This document shows, in pieces, positions 8,292 through 16,971 of a stretch of 64,000 bases of DNA. Within the stretch, counting starts at the first letter, position 1, and each line of letters starts with the position of its first letter. The translations under genes and the position numbers were made by a program. Source of the DNA: Brachybacterium vulturis (GTDB lineage: Bacteria; Actinomycetota; Actinomycetes; Actinomycetales; Dermabacteraceae); contig NZ_CP023563.1 of the NCBI RefSeq assembly GCF_002407185.1, forward strand, positions 3,162,001-3,226,000, written 5' to 3'. The notes beneath the pieces are model-generated. The model was not told the origin of the DNA. It was given only the letters and a program-made list of their open reading frames with translations, and ran no database searches.

Positions 8292-11201
8292 TCAGCGCCC
8301 GGTGAGGCTCCAGGCGTCCTCACCGTCCTCGCCGGAGTCGTCGTCGTAGTAGTCGGTGTCCGGCTCCGAGTCGTCCTCGGCCAGCGGGTCCTCGCCGTAG
8401 CGGTCGTGGGGCTCTCCCGCCCCCTCGGTCCCGACCGGGGTGCCCGGGGTGAGATCGACGGCCTGGTCCGCGCCGTAGGGCTCCTCCCCGGTGTCCTCGG
8501 ACGGCACGTCCTCGCCGCGGATGCGGGCGATGGCGGTGCCGAGCTCGTCGGGATGGATGAGCACGTCGCGGGCCTTGGACCCCTCGGAGGGGCCGACGAT
8601 CTCGCGCGACTCCAGCAGGTCCATCAGGCGGCCCGCCTTCGCGAAGCCCACCCGCAGCTTGCGCTGCAGCATCGAGGTGGAGCCGAACTGCGTGGTCACC
8701 ACCAGCTCGGTCGCCTGCAGCAGCACGTCGAGATCGTCGCCGATGTCATCGTCGATCTGCTTCTTGGCGGCGACGACCTGGACGTCCTCGCGGTAGTTCG
8801 GCTTCATCTGGGTCTTGACGTGGTCGACGACCTTGTGGATCTCCGACTCGTTGACCCAGGCGCCCTGGACGCGCATCGGCTTGGCCTTGCCCATCGGATG
8901 GAACAGGGCATCGCCCTGACCGATGAGCTTCTCCGCGCCGACGGAGTCGAGGATGACGCGCGAGTCCTGCAGCGAGGAGGTCGCGAAGGCCAGCCGGCTG
9001 GGCACGTTGGCCTTGATGATGCCGGTGACGACGTCGACCGACGGGCGCTGGGTGGCGAGGATCAGATGGATCCCGGCCGCGCGCGCCAGCTGGGTGATCC
9101 GCTGGATCGACGCCTCGACATCGCGCGGGGCGACCATCATCAGGTCCGCGAGCTCGTCGACCACGACCAGCAGGTAGGGGTACGGGGCCAGCCTGCGCTC
9201 GCTGCCCGCGGGCACCTGGATCTCCCCGGCGCGGACGGCCTTGTTGAAGTCGTCGAGATGCTTGAACCCGAAGGTGGCGAGGTCGTCGTAGCGGGCGTCC
9301 ATCTCCTTCACCACCCATTCGAGGGCCTCGGCGGCCTTCTTCGGGTTGGTGATGATCGGGGTGATCAGGTGCGGGATGCCCTCGTAGATCGTCAGCTCGA
9401 CACGCTTGGGGTCCACCAGCACCATGCGCACCTCCTCGGGGGTGGCGCGCATCAGGATCGAGGTGATCATCGAGTTCACGAAGCTGGACTTGCCGGCGCC
9501 GGTGGCGCCCGCGACCAGCAGGTGCGGCATCTTGGCGAGGTTCGCGACCACGTAGCCGCCCTCGACGTCCTTGCCCACGCCCATCACCAGGGGGTGCTCG
9601 TTGCGGCGGGCCACCGAGCTGCGCAGCACATCGCCGAGGACCACGGTCTCGCGGTCGGTGTTGGGGATCTCGATGCCGATGGCCTTCTTGCCGGGGATCG
9701 GCGAGAGGATGCGCACGTCAGCGCTGGCGACGGCGTAGGAGATGTTCTTGTCCAGGGCCGTGACCTTCTCGACCTTGGTGCCGGGGTGGAGCTCGACCTC
9801 GTAGCGCGTGACCGTCGGCCCGCGGGAGAAGCCGACCACCTCGGCGTTGACGCTGAACTGCTCGAAGACCTCGCCGAGCGCGGCGACGACCTGGTCGTTG
9901 ACCTCGGAGCGGGTCTTGTGCGGCGGTCCCTCCAGCAGGAAGGAGGACTCCGGCAGGGTGTAGACGACATCGCCGGCGAGCTCGAGCTGCTCCCCGGCGC
10001 GCGGGAGGTCGCCCATCGGCGGTGGGACCAGCTCGGGCTTCTCCTGCGCCGCCGGCTTCTGCGCGGTCGTCGTGGCGGGCACCGCCGCGGTCCGCCCCGC
10101 GCCCTTGCCCGGGGTGGGCATCGGCGTGGTGGCATGGGACGCGCCCGCAGCGCCCTGGGCGGGGAACGTCTTCGCGCGATGGTTCTCGTCCTGGACGCCG
10201 TCGACGACGTCCTCGGAGTCCGTGGCGGCGCTGCGGCGGGGCGCGGAGCGGCGGCGCTTGCGCTTCGCGGTCGCGGTGGCCGCGGCGTCCTCGTCCACGC
10301 CCTGCTCGAAGGCCTCGTCGCCGACGTAGCCGAAGCTCTCGTGGTCGCGCTCGGCGGCCTCGGCCTTCTCCTTCCGGGTGCGGCGACGGGGGCGGCCCGT
10401 CGGCTGCGCCTCGGTGGACTGCTCGTGGACGGCGGGATCCACCCGGCGCGGACGCAGGCCGAAGGCGATGCGCTCCTCGTCCTCCTCCTCGCTGCGGCCC
10501 ACCATCTCCTCGTACACGCCGCGCAGGCGCGACGGGATGGACTCGACCGGGGTGGCGGTGAGCACCAGGACGCCGAAGGCGATCAGCACCGAATGGAGGA
10601 CGATCACGGCGACCGGGGGCACCAGCGCCTGAAGCGGCGCGGCGGCGAGGTAGCCCAGCACGCCGCCGCCGCGGGCCAGGGCATCGATGCCGTCGGCCGG
10701 GGCGGGCAGCCGGGCGGAGACCGAGGCGATGGCGGAGAGGGCGGTGAGCAGGATCGCGATCCCGATCGCGATGCGGGAGTTGGCGCGCACCTGGTCGGGA
10801 CGGCGGAACATCCGCAGCGACCAGCCGGCGGCCAGCAGCGGGATCACCATCGAGGAGATGCCGAAGGTGCCGGCCACCACGGTGTGGACCGCCCCGAACA
10901 CGGGGCCGGCCGACTGCCACCACTCGACGACGGCGACCAGCGTCGCGATCAGCAGCAGGAACAGTGCGTAGCCGTCGCGCCGCTGCTCGGGCGCCACCTC
11001 CCAGCGCTGCACGCCGATCGAGCGGACCATGCCACCGACCATCCGGGCGATCGCCAGATAGCCGGAGCGCACTGCGCGCACCGGCAGGGGGAGCGTCGAG
11101 GGGTCGTTCGCCGCGGAGCCGCTGGTGCGCGAGGTGCCGGCAGCAGAGGTCCGCGAGGAGCCTTTCGACGCACGTGCGGGGGAAGACGTACGTGTCGCCA
11201 T
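8292..11201 (-). CDS. ftsK: DNA translocase FtsK/SpoIIIE
   Basis: Septal DNA pump that clears chromosomes from the division site. It has 969 residues: an N-terminal membrane region with about four helices (residues 70-220), an acidic and basic low-complexity linker (220-400), then the alpha/beta RecA-like motor and a C-terminal gamma winged helix. Walker A, GATGAGKSS, is at about 565-573. The motor contains LVVVDELADLMM and ILATQRPSVDVVTG. A longer open frame reaches 12083 but runs antisense through rnj. The ATG at 11201 is preferred because TAGGAT lies exactly 7 nt upstream, suggesting a leaderless mRNA, and no ribosome binding site is seen. Confidence 0.96.
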   Translation of the reverse strand: MATRTSSPARASKGSSRTSAAGTSRTSGSAANDPSTLPLPVRAVRSGYLAIARMVGGMVRSIGVQRWEVAPEQRRDGYALFLLLIATLVAVVEWWQSAGPVFGAVHTVVAGTFGISSMVIPLLAAGWSLRMFRRPDQVRANSRIAIGIAILLTALSAIASVSARLPAPADGIDALARGGGVLGYLAAAPLQALVPPVAVIVLHSVLIAFGVLVLTATPVESIPSRLRGVYEEMVGRSEEEDEERIAFGLRPRRVDPAVHEQSTEAQPTGRPRRRTRKEKAEAAERDHESFGYVGDEAFEQGVDEDAAATATAKRKRRRSAPRRSAATDSEDVVDGVQDENHRAKTFPAQGAAGASHATTPMPTPGKGAGRTAAVPATTTAQKPAAQEKPELVPPPMGDLPRAGEQLELAGDVVYTLPESSFLLEGPPHKTRSEVNDQVVAALGEVFEQFSVNAEVVGFSRGPTVTRYEVELHPGTKVEKVTALDKNISYAVASADVRILSPIPGKKAIGIEIPNTDRETVVLGDVLRSSVARRNEHPLVMGVGKDVEGGYVVANLAKMPHLLVAGATGAGKSSFVNSMITSILMRATPEEVRMVLVDPKRVELTIYEGIPHLITPIITNPKKAAEALEWVVKEMDARYDDLATFGFKHLDDFNKAVRAGEIQVPAGSERRLAPYPYLLVVVDELADLMMVAPRDVEASIQRITQLARAAGIHLILATQRPSVDVVTGIIKANVPSRLAFATSSLQDSRVILDSVGAEKLIGQGDALFHPMGKAKPMRVQGAWVNESEIHKVVDHVKTQMKPNYREDVQVVAAKKQIDDDIGDDLDVLLQATELVVTTQFGSTSMLQRKLRVGFAKAGRLMDLLESREIVGPSEGSKARDVLIHPDELGTAIARIRGEDVPSEDTGEEPYGADQAVDLTPGTPVGTEGAGEPHDRYGEDPLAEDDSEPDTDYYDDDSGEDGEDAWSLTGR

Positions 11202-11208
11202 GGCCCCG

Positions 11209-11214
11209 ATCCTA
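11209..11214 (-). promoter_or_regulatory. candidate -10 box of a leaderless ftsK promoter
   Basis: TAGGAT on the minus strand followed by exactly 7 nt and the ftsK ATG. The same hexamer and spacing are found before the first signal peptidase gene (59130-59135). It lies in the 107-base gap after rnj. No clear -35 box. Confidence 0.45.
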
Positions 11215-11308
11215 CCGCCCGCACCGCCTCGCACCCGGGAGGCGACGCGGACGGCACCATCCCGCCGGGCACAGATCACGTGGGGGCGGAGGCCCGGGGA
11301 CGGTGTCC

Positions 11309-13003
11309 TCAGGACTCGATGACGAGGGGGATGATCATCGGTCGGCGGCGCAGGCGCCGACCGACGTAGCGCCCCACCACCCGGCGCATGACCTGCTGCA
11401 GCTGCTGGGTGTCGCGGCGGTATGCCTGATCCGCGACGGCCTGCTCGAGCGCCGCGATGATCTCGGGGCGGATCGTCTCGAAGACCCGCATGTCCTCCGC
11501 CACGCCGCGGGCGTGGATCTCGGGGCCGGCGACGAGCGCCCCGGTCTCGGAGTCGACCACGGCGAACAGGGAGATGAAGCCCTCGTCCCCCAGGATCCGG
11601 CGGTCCCTCAGGTCGGCCTCGGAGAGCTCTCCGACGCTCGAGCCGTCGACGTACACGTAGCCGCTCGGCACCTGGCCGACGGTCCGCGCGATCCCGTCCT
11701 TCAGATCGACCACATGGCCGTCCCTCGCGAGCACGATCCGCTCGCGCGGCACTCCGGTGGCCTCGGCGAGCTTCCCGTTGGCGACGAGGTGGCGGATCTC
11801 GCCGTGGATCGGCATCACGTTCCTCGGCCGCACGATGTTGTAGCAGTACAGCAGTTCGCCTGCGCTCGCGTGGCCCGAGGTGTGGACCTTCGCATTGCCC
11901 TTGTGGACCACCTCGGCGCCGAGCGCCAGCAGTCCGTTGACCACCCGGAACACGGCGTTCTCGTTGCCGGGGATGAGGGAGGAGGCGAGGATGACGACGT
12001 CTCCCGGGCCCACGCTGACCCGGTGGTCGCCCTGCGCGATCCGGCCCAGCGCCGCCATCGGCTCGCCCTGGCTCCCGGTGCACATCAGCACCACCTGCTC
12101 CGCGGGCAGGCTGTCGATCTGCTTGACGTCGATCACGGTGTGCTCGGGGATGTCGAGGTACCCCAGCTCTGCGGCGATGCCCATGTTGCGCACCATCGAG
12201 CGGCCGACGAAGGCGACCTTCCGTCCGTGCGCGGCGGCGGCGTCCAGCACCTGCTGGACGCGGTGGACATGGCTGGAGAAGGAGGCGACGACGATCTTCT
12301 GCCCGGCCCGGGCGAAGAGTGCGTCCAGGGTGGGACCGATCTCCTGCTCGCCGACGGTGAAGCCGGGGACCTCGGCGTTGGTGGAGTCGGTCATGAACAG
12401 GTCGACCCCGGCCTCGCCGAGACGGGCGAAGGCGCGCAGGTCCGTGATCCGGCCGTCCAGCGGCAGCTGGTCCATCTTGAAGTCGCCGGTGTGCAGCACG
12501 GTGCCCGCCGGGGTGGTCACGTGCACCGCGAGGGCGTCGGGGATGGAGTGGTTGACCGCGACGAACTCGCAGTCGAAGGGGCCGAGACCCTGCTGCTGCC
12601 CTTCGGTCACTGTGAGGGTGACGGGCCGGATGCGGTGCTCCCTGAGCTTCGCCTCGAGGAGGGCGAGCGTGAGCCGGCTGCCCACCAGCGGGATGTCCGG
12701 TCTCTTCCGCAGCAGGTACGGCACCGCGCCGATGTGGTCCTCGTGGCCGTGGGTGAGCACGATGGCGTCGACGTCGTCGAGCCGGTCGGCGATGTGGCCG
12801 ACGTCGGGCAGGATCAGGTCCACCCCGGGCTGGGTGTCCTCGGGGAACAGCACTCCGCAGTCGACGATGAGCAGCCGTCCCGCGAACTCGAGCACGGTCA
12901 TGTTGCGGCCGACGTCACCGAGCCCGCCGAGGGGGACGATGCGCAGCGTGCCCTCCGGCAGCGGCGGTGGTGGCGAGAGTCGCTGGGAGTGGACGGCGGG
13001 CAT
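11309..13003 (-). CDS. rnj: ribonuclease J
   Basis: Metallo-beta-lactamase/beta-CASP ribonuclease with endonuclease and 5'-3' exonuclease activity, acting in mRNA turnover and rRNA maturation. It has 564 residues. The zinc motif HGHEDH is at 85-90. A second histidine motif (HTGDF) and the beta-CASP region with CTGSQGEP follow, and then a C-terminal domain. The ATG has GGAGG about 5 nt upstream. The dapA-rnj-ftsK order is conserved across many Actinobacteria. It may share a transcript with dapA, whose stop is about 80 nt upstream. Confidence 0.96.
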   Translation of the reverse strand: MPAVHSQRLSPPPPLPEGTLRIVPLGGLGDVGRNMTVLEFAGRLLIVDCGVLFPEDTQPGVDLILPDVGHIADRLDDVDAIVLTHGHEDHIGAVPYLLRKRPDIPLVGSRLTLALLEAKLREHRIRPVTLTVTEGQQQGLGPFDCEFVAVNHSIPDALAVHVTTPAGTVLHTGDFKMDQLPLDGRITDLRAFARLGEAGVDLFMTDSTNAEVPGFTVGEQEIGPTLDALFARAGQKIVVASFSSHVHRVQQVLDAAAAHGRKVAFVGRSMVRNMGIAAELGYLDIPEHTVIDVKQIDSLPAEQVVLMCTGSQGEPMAALGRIAQGDHRVSVGPGDVVILASSLIPGNENAVFRVVNGLLALGAEVVHKGNAKVHTSGHASAGELLYCYNIVRPRNVMPIHGEIRHLVANGKLAEATGVPRERIVLARDGHVVDLKDGIARTVGQVPSGYVYVDGSSVGELSEADLRDRRILGDEGFISLFAVVDSETGALVAGPEIHARGVAEDMRVFETIRPEIIAALEQAVADQAYRRDTQQLQQVMRRVVGRYVGRRLRRRPMIIPLVIES

Positions 13004-13021
13004 CGGGACCTCCGAGCATCT

Positions 13022-13060
13022 GCGGGCGGGAGCGCGTCAGCGGGCGGGAGCGCGTCAGCG
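13022..13060. repeat. 18-bp direct repeat, two copies, between dapA and rnj
   Basis: The unit GCGGGCGGGAGCGCGTCA occurs twice in tandem, followed by the start of a third copy. It lies in the 81-base gap between the rnj start and the dapA stop. It is short and could be simple slippage, and no regulator is suggested by it. Confidence 0.5.
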
Positions 13061-13084
13061 GGTGGACGTGCCTGGTGGGGCAGG

Positions 13085-13993
13085 TCAGAGCAGGCCGGCG
13101 GCGTCCAGTGCGGCGCTGAGCATGCGCAGCTGGTCGGCGTCCGCCGGGACGTGGGGGCCGCGCATCGCGGCGTGGGGCAGCACGCCCTGCAGATGCAGCG
13201 CCGCCTTCGCGGCCACGGCTCCGGGCATGTGGTTCATGATCGCGTCGACCACCGGGACCAGCTGGTGATGGGCCTCGCGGGCGGCGGCCAGGTCGAAGCG
13301 GTCGACAGCATCGATCATCGCTCTCTCGAGGTCGCCGGCCACCTGCCCCACCACGGACACGATCCCCACTGCGCCGATCGACAGCCAGGGGAGATTCAGC
13401 CCGTCCTCACCCGAGTAGTAGACGAGGTCGGTCTGCTCCATGATCCGCGAGGCCTGCTGCAGGTCCGCCTTGGCGTCCTTGACGGCGCGGATCCGCGGGT
13501 TCTCCCCCAGGCGCAGGAGCGTCTCGTAGGCCAGCGGGGTCCCGGTGCGGCCCGGGATGTCGTAGAGCATGACCGGCAGGTCCGTGGAGTCGGCGATCGC
13601 GGTGGTGTGCGAGATGATCCCGGCCTGGCTGGGCTTCGAGTAGTACGGCGTGACGACCAGCAGGCCGTCGATGCCGAGCTTCGCGTGCTCACGTGCGAGA
13701 TCGATCGAGTGGGCGGTGTCATAGGTGCCCACGCCGGCGACCACGGTGATCTCGGGGCCGACGGCGTCGCGCACCGCCCGCGCGAGCTCGAACTTCTCCA
13801 CATCGGTGAGGGTGGGCGCCTCGCCGGTGGTGCCGGAGACCACGATCATGTCGTGGCCGTGCTCGACGAGGTGGACGGCGAGCTGCTGGGCGGTCTCGAG
13901 GTCCACCTTGTGGCCGTCCTCGGTGAGCGGGGTGACCATTGCGGTCCCCACCGCGCCGAAGGGCCGCGCGAGGCGCAGGTCGGTGCTGGTCAT
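13085..13993 (-). CDS. dapA: 4-hydroxy-tetrahydrodipicolinate synthase
   Basis: Condenses pyruvate with aspartate semialdehyde, the first dedicated step of DAP/lysine synthesis. It has 302 residues and a TIM-barrel fold. The Schiff-base lysine is K172 in RAVKDAK and the catalytic tyrosine is Y144 in MLYDIPGRTG. The GTTGE phosphate-loop motif is at about 54-58. The ATG at 13993 is backed by GGGAGGAG just upstream, and the longer open frame to 14203 is not needed. A TAGGCT -10 candidate lies 31 nt before the start, inside the 55-base gap after the asnB-like gene, so dapA may be read from its own promoter as well as from asnB. Confidence 0.97.
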   Translation of the reverse strand: MTSTDLRLARPFGAVGTAMVTPLTEDGHKVDLETAQQLAVHLVEHGHDMIVVSGTTGEAPTLTDVEKFELARAVRDAVGPEITVVAGVGTYDTAHSIDLAREHAKLGIDGLLVVTPYYSKPSQAGIISHTTAIADSTDLPVMLYDIPGRTGTPLAYETLLRLGENPRIRAVKDAKADLQQASRIMEQTDLVYYSGEDGLNLPWLSIGAVGIVSVVGQVAGDLERAMIDAVDRFDLAAAREAHHQLVPVVDAIMNHMPGAVAAKAALHLQGVLPHAAMRGPHVPADADQLRMLSAALDAAGLL

Positions 13994-14024
13994 GATCTCC
14001 TCCCGAAAATACTCTGACTCCCGG

Positions 14025-14030
14025 AGCCTA
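14025..14030 (-). promoter_or_regulatory. candidate -10 box of dapA
   Basis: TAGGCT on the minus strand between the asnB-like stop and the dapA ribosome binding site. The implied leader is about 25 nt. The -35 region has no good match. The same hexamer appears in front of the asnB-like gene at 16925-16930. Confidence 0.3.
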
Positions 14031-14048
14031 GACCAGGACGGCGTGATC

Positions 14049-16799
14049 TCACCGCTGTGACGCGATGCCGAGATCCACCAGGATCGCCATCGGGGTGCGC
14101 TGGCGGCCCTGACCGAGGGGATTGTCGGCGAAGGTCGCCTCGAGGTGCTCGTGCGGGGTCGCCACATCGGACCCCAGGACGTTGCGCCCGATGTCGTTGG
14201 CATCCATCACCACGGTGCCCACGAAGCTCTCGCGCAGGGAGGCGGGGATGTCCGCTGCGCGGATCGCGGCGGAGATCCGTGCGGAGACCGCATCCGGATC
14301 CTTCGGCGGGAGCTTGGCGGAGACGTTCGAGGGGAAGGCGGAGTAGGGCGTGGGGCCGTCGATGGCTCGCACGTTCGCGCCGACGACCTCGTAGAACAGT
14401 CCCCTGCGGCCCACCACCTTGCCGGCGGCGCCCGCGGCGGAGGCGGCGAGCACGCGGGGCAGCCCGACCTCGCGGATGGCCAGCTCCATGGTGGTTGGGT
14501 CGCCCAGGCCGATGCCGGCCGGGGTGCGGCTGACGAAGCGGCTGAGCACCTTCGCCGAGCGACGCGGCCTGACCTCCCAGGTGAACCAGGAGCGGCCCTG
14601 CGAGATCGCGATGATCTTCTCGCTGATCACGAAGTACCACGGCGCACCTGCGGGCACGGCGTCGGCGGGGAGATCGGCGGCGAAGCGCTCGATCCGCTGC
14701 CGGGCGAGCGACTCGATGTCGTCCCCGCGCGCCACCAGCTCGGTCTGCAGCGGCAGCCGGCGCCAGGGGTGTCCATCGGCAGCGGAGACCAGATCGAGCT
14801 GCTTGCCGGGGTTGGCGACGTAGTCGCTCTTGGGCGCTTCGGTCTCCGCCTCCGGCGCGGCGGCCGCCGCCGGCGCGGATGCGGGGGCGCCGTCGGCGTC
14901 GGCGTCGGCCGAGCCGCCGAGCGCGCGGACCGCACCGTCGGCATCGTCGAAGAAGGTGCGCATCCACAGCTCGACGTTCAGCAAGCGCCAGAACATCAGG
15001 GTGCCGTGGTTCTCGGGATGGGCGATGTAGTCGTCGAACAGCGCCAGCACGCTCGCGGCGTCGAAGTAGGGGCGCGCGGCGAAGGACGGCGAGGCGAAGA
15101 TCTCCCGCAGCTGCGGGGCGATCGAGCGGAACCACTCCCCCTCGGGCGTGGTGAAACCGATCTTGTTGCGCCGCTTGGAGATCATGTCGGGGAGGATCCC
15201 GTCCATGGACTCGCGCAGGATCCGCTTGTTCCAGCCGTCGTGGATGATCGCGGACTCATCGAGGGAGAACAGGAACTTCAGCAGCTCCTTGTCCACGAAG
15301 GGGACCCGCCCCTCGATGCTGAAGCGCATCGTGTTCTTGTCCTCATAGCGGAGCAGGGAGGGCAGCGAGGAGCGGAAGGTGTCCTCGAGCAGCCGCTCCT
15401 TGAGGTCGTCCTGGACGGAGGAGACCTTCTCGCCGCTGTGCTCGGCGACGAAGCCGGAGTTCAGCAGCGCCTCGATCGGCACCGAGGTGCGGCCGGAGAA
15501 CTTCGTGCGGGCGAGCTTGCGCAGGATGTCGCGGGAGCCGACGATCTCGCTCGCGAGCTCCTTGAACCGCTTCTGGCGACGCAGCTGGCGCAGGTAGACG
15601 TAGAAGTACGGGTTGTACCCGGCCATCATCTCGTCCGCGCCCTGGCCGTCCAGCAGCACGGTGACGTGCTGGCTGGCCTCGCGCATCACCGCGTACTGGG
15701 CGTACGGGCCGGTGGAGATGATCGGCTCCTCCTGCGTGCGCACGAAGTCGTGCACGTCCTCGAGGAAGGCGGCGGGCTGCGGGGTGATCTTGTGGGAGGC
15801 GATCTGGCTCTGGTAGTCCTCCAGCAGCGCGTCCACGTAGCGCTCCTCATCGTTCGAGGAGTTCGGGAACACCGCGGAGAAGGTGTTCTGGCGGGTGCCG
15901 ACGGCGCTGTAGCGCTCGTCCTCGGGCTGCTCACGCAGCTGACGGGCGATCACGGCGGCGACCGCGGAGGAGTCCAGGCCGCCGGAGAGCGAGGTGCCCA
16001 CGGGCACCTCGGACTGCAGACGCAGACGCACCGATTCCTGGAACCGCTCGCGATACTCGTCCACGACCTGCTCGTCGTAGGGACGGGCGGGGCGGGCGGC
16101 GATCTCGCGCAGCTCGTCCTGCAGGCGGGTGAAGGAGGAGACCTCGGTGCCGTCGGCACGGATCTCGAGCACCTCGCCGGCCATCAGCCGGTGCACTCCC
16201 GCGAAGAAGGTCTGCGAGTCGTCGTCCTGGACCCGGAACTTCAGGTAGCGGTAGACCGCGCGGTCGTCCGGCGCGGCCTCGAACACGCGCGCGGCCAGCA
16301 GCGAGCGGATCTCCGAGCCGAACACCACGCGCGGACCGTCCGCGGCGTCGGGGTCGCTCCAGTAGTAGAGCGGCTTGATGCCGAAGTGGTCACGGGCCAC
16401 GGTCACGGTGCCGGTGTGCGCGTCATGGATCGCGAAGGCGAACATGCCGTTGAAGCGGTCGTAGGCGTCGGTGCCCCACTCCGCATGGGCCTCCAGCAGC
16501 ACCTCCGTGTCGGAGTCGGTGCGGAAGACGTGGCCGAGGCCCTCGAGCTCGGCGCGCAGGTCGAGGTAGTTGTAGGCCTCGCCGTTGTAGATGATCGTGT
16601 ACCGACCGTCCGCGGTGGTCATCGGCTGGGCGCCGTGCTCGCGGTCGATGATCGCGAGCCTGCGGTGGGCCAGCCCGGTCCGGTCATCGACGAAGAGGCC
16701 CTCACCGTCGGGACCGCGATGGGCGAGCGCGCCGCTCATCCGGCGGGCGATGTCCTCGGTGTCAGCACCGAATCCATAGGTACCGGCGATTCCGCACAT
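14049..16799 (-). CDS. asnB: asparagine synthetase B-like amidotransferase fused to an F420-ligase-like (CofE) domain
   Basis: A 916-residue protein with two parts. Residues 1-635 form a complete glutamine-dependent asparagine synthetase. The nucleophile is C2 in MCGIAG, glutaminase residues include RLAIID and YNGEAYN, and the ATP-pyrophosphatase loop SGGLDSS is at 272-278. An Ala/Asp/Glu-rich linker follows (635-665). Residues 670-916 resemble coenzyme F420-0 gamma-glutamyl ligase (PF01996 type): a GDDIESLA-like segment, VISEKIIAISQGR near 720, an IDGPTP stretch, MDANDIGRNVLG and DNPLGQGRQRTP. Classical AsnB ends near 550-640 residues. The frame is continuous, so this is a real fusion. AAAGGA precedes the ATG. 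dapA lies 55 nt downstream. The substrate is unknown. Confidence 0.85.
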   Translation of the reverse strand: MCGIAGTYGFGADTEDIARRMSGALAHRGPDGEGLFVDDRTGLAHRRLAIIDREHGAQPMTTADGRYTIIYNGEAYNYLDLRAELEGLGHVFRTDSDTEVLLEAHAEWGTDAYDRFNGMFAFAIHDAHTGTVTVARDHFGIKPLYYWSDPDAADGPRVVFGSEIRSLLAARVFEAAPDDRAVYRYLKFRVQDDDSQTFFAGVHRLMAGEVLEIRADGTEVSSFTRLQDELREIAARPARPYDEQVVDEYRERFQESVRLRLQSEVPVGTSLSGGLDSSAVAAVIARQLREQPEDERYSAVGTRQNTFSAVFPNSSNDEERYVDALLEDYQSQIASHKITPQPAAFLEDVHDFVRTQEEPIISTGPYAQYAVMREASQHVTVLLDGQGADEMMAGYNPYFYVYLRQLRRQKRFKELASEIVGSRDILRKLARTKFSGRTSVPIEALLNSGFVAEHSGEKVSSVQDDLKERLLEDTFRSSLPSLLRYEDKNTMRFSIEGRVPFVDKELLKFLFSLDESAIIHDGWNKRILRESMDGILPDMISKRRNKIGFTTPEGEWFRSIAPQLREIFASPSFAARPYFDAASVLALFDDYIAHPENHGTLMFWRLLNVELWMRTFFDDADGAVRALGGSADADADGAPASAPAAAAAPEAETEAPKSDYVANPGKQLDLVSAADGHPWRRLPLQTELVARGDDIESLARQRIERFAADLPADAVPAGAPWYFVISEKIIAISQGRSWFTWEVRPRRSAKVLSRFVSRTPAGIGLGDPTTMELAIREVGLPRVLAASAAGAAGKVVGRRGLFYEVVGANVRAIDGPTPYSAFPSNVSAKLPPKDPDAVSARISAAIRAADIPASLRESFVGTVVMDANDIGRNVLGSDVATPHEHLEATFADNPLGQGRQRTPMAILVDLGIASQR

Positions 16800-16924
16800 A
16801 CGACGAGTCCTTTCGAGGGGGACGGCTTCCGCCCGCGATCACGACTCCCGACGGCGGGGCGCAGGGGCGTCGAGGACGCCTCCGTCGGCTCCGGGCGTGC
16901 GGACGGACCGGGTTCGGCCGCCCG

Positions 16925-16930
16925 AGCCTA
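16925..16930 (-). promoter_or_regulatory. candidate -10 box of the asnB-like gene
   Basis: TAGGCT within TTGATAGGCT on the minus strand, in the 172-base gap between the HAD phosphatase stop and the asnB-like ATG. It implies a leader of about 120 nt. No convincing -35 box. Confidence 0.3.
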
Positions 16931-16971
16931 TCAACGCCGGTGGGCACGTCGATGCAGGCGCGACGTGAGGT

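Noticed and set aside
7050..11369. A plus-strand open frame of 1439 codons opposite ftsK, pgsA and cinA
   Set aside because: It is antisense to conserved genes and its predicted protein is His/Gly/Arg-rich with no domain. Such long antisense frames are expected in 70% GC DNA.
13022..13060. Tandem 18-bp units as a possible CRISPR-like or operator array
   Set aside because: Only two full copies with no spacer. Two copies arise by slippage.
10964..14017. A plus-strand frame of 1017 codons opposite rnj and dapA
   Set aside because: The minus strand encodes unmistakable ribonuclease J and DapA. The plus frame is low-complexity.
14049..14800. A cofactor F420 biosynthesis locus
   Set aside because: Only the CofE-like domain is present and no cofC, cofD, fbiC or similar gene was found nearby.
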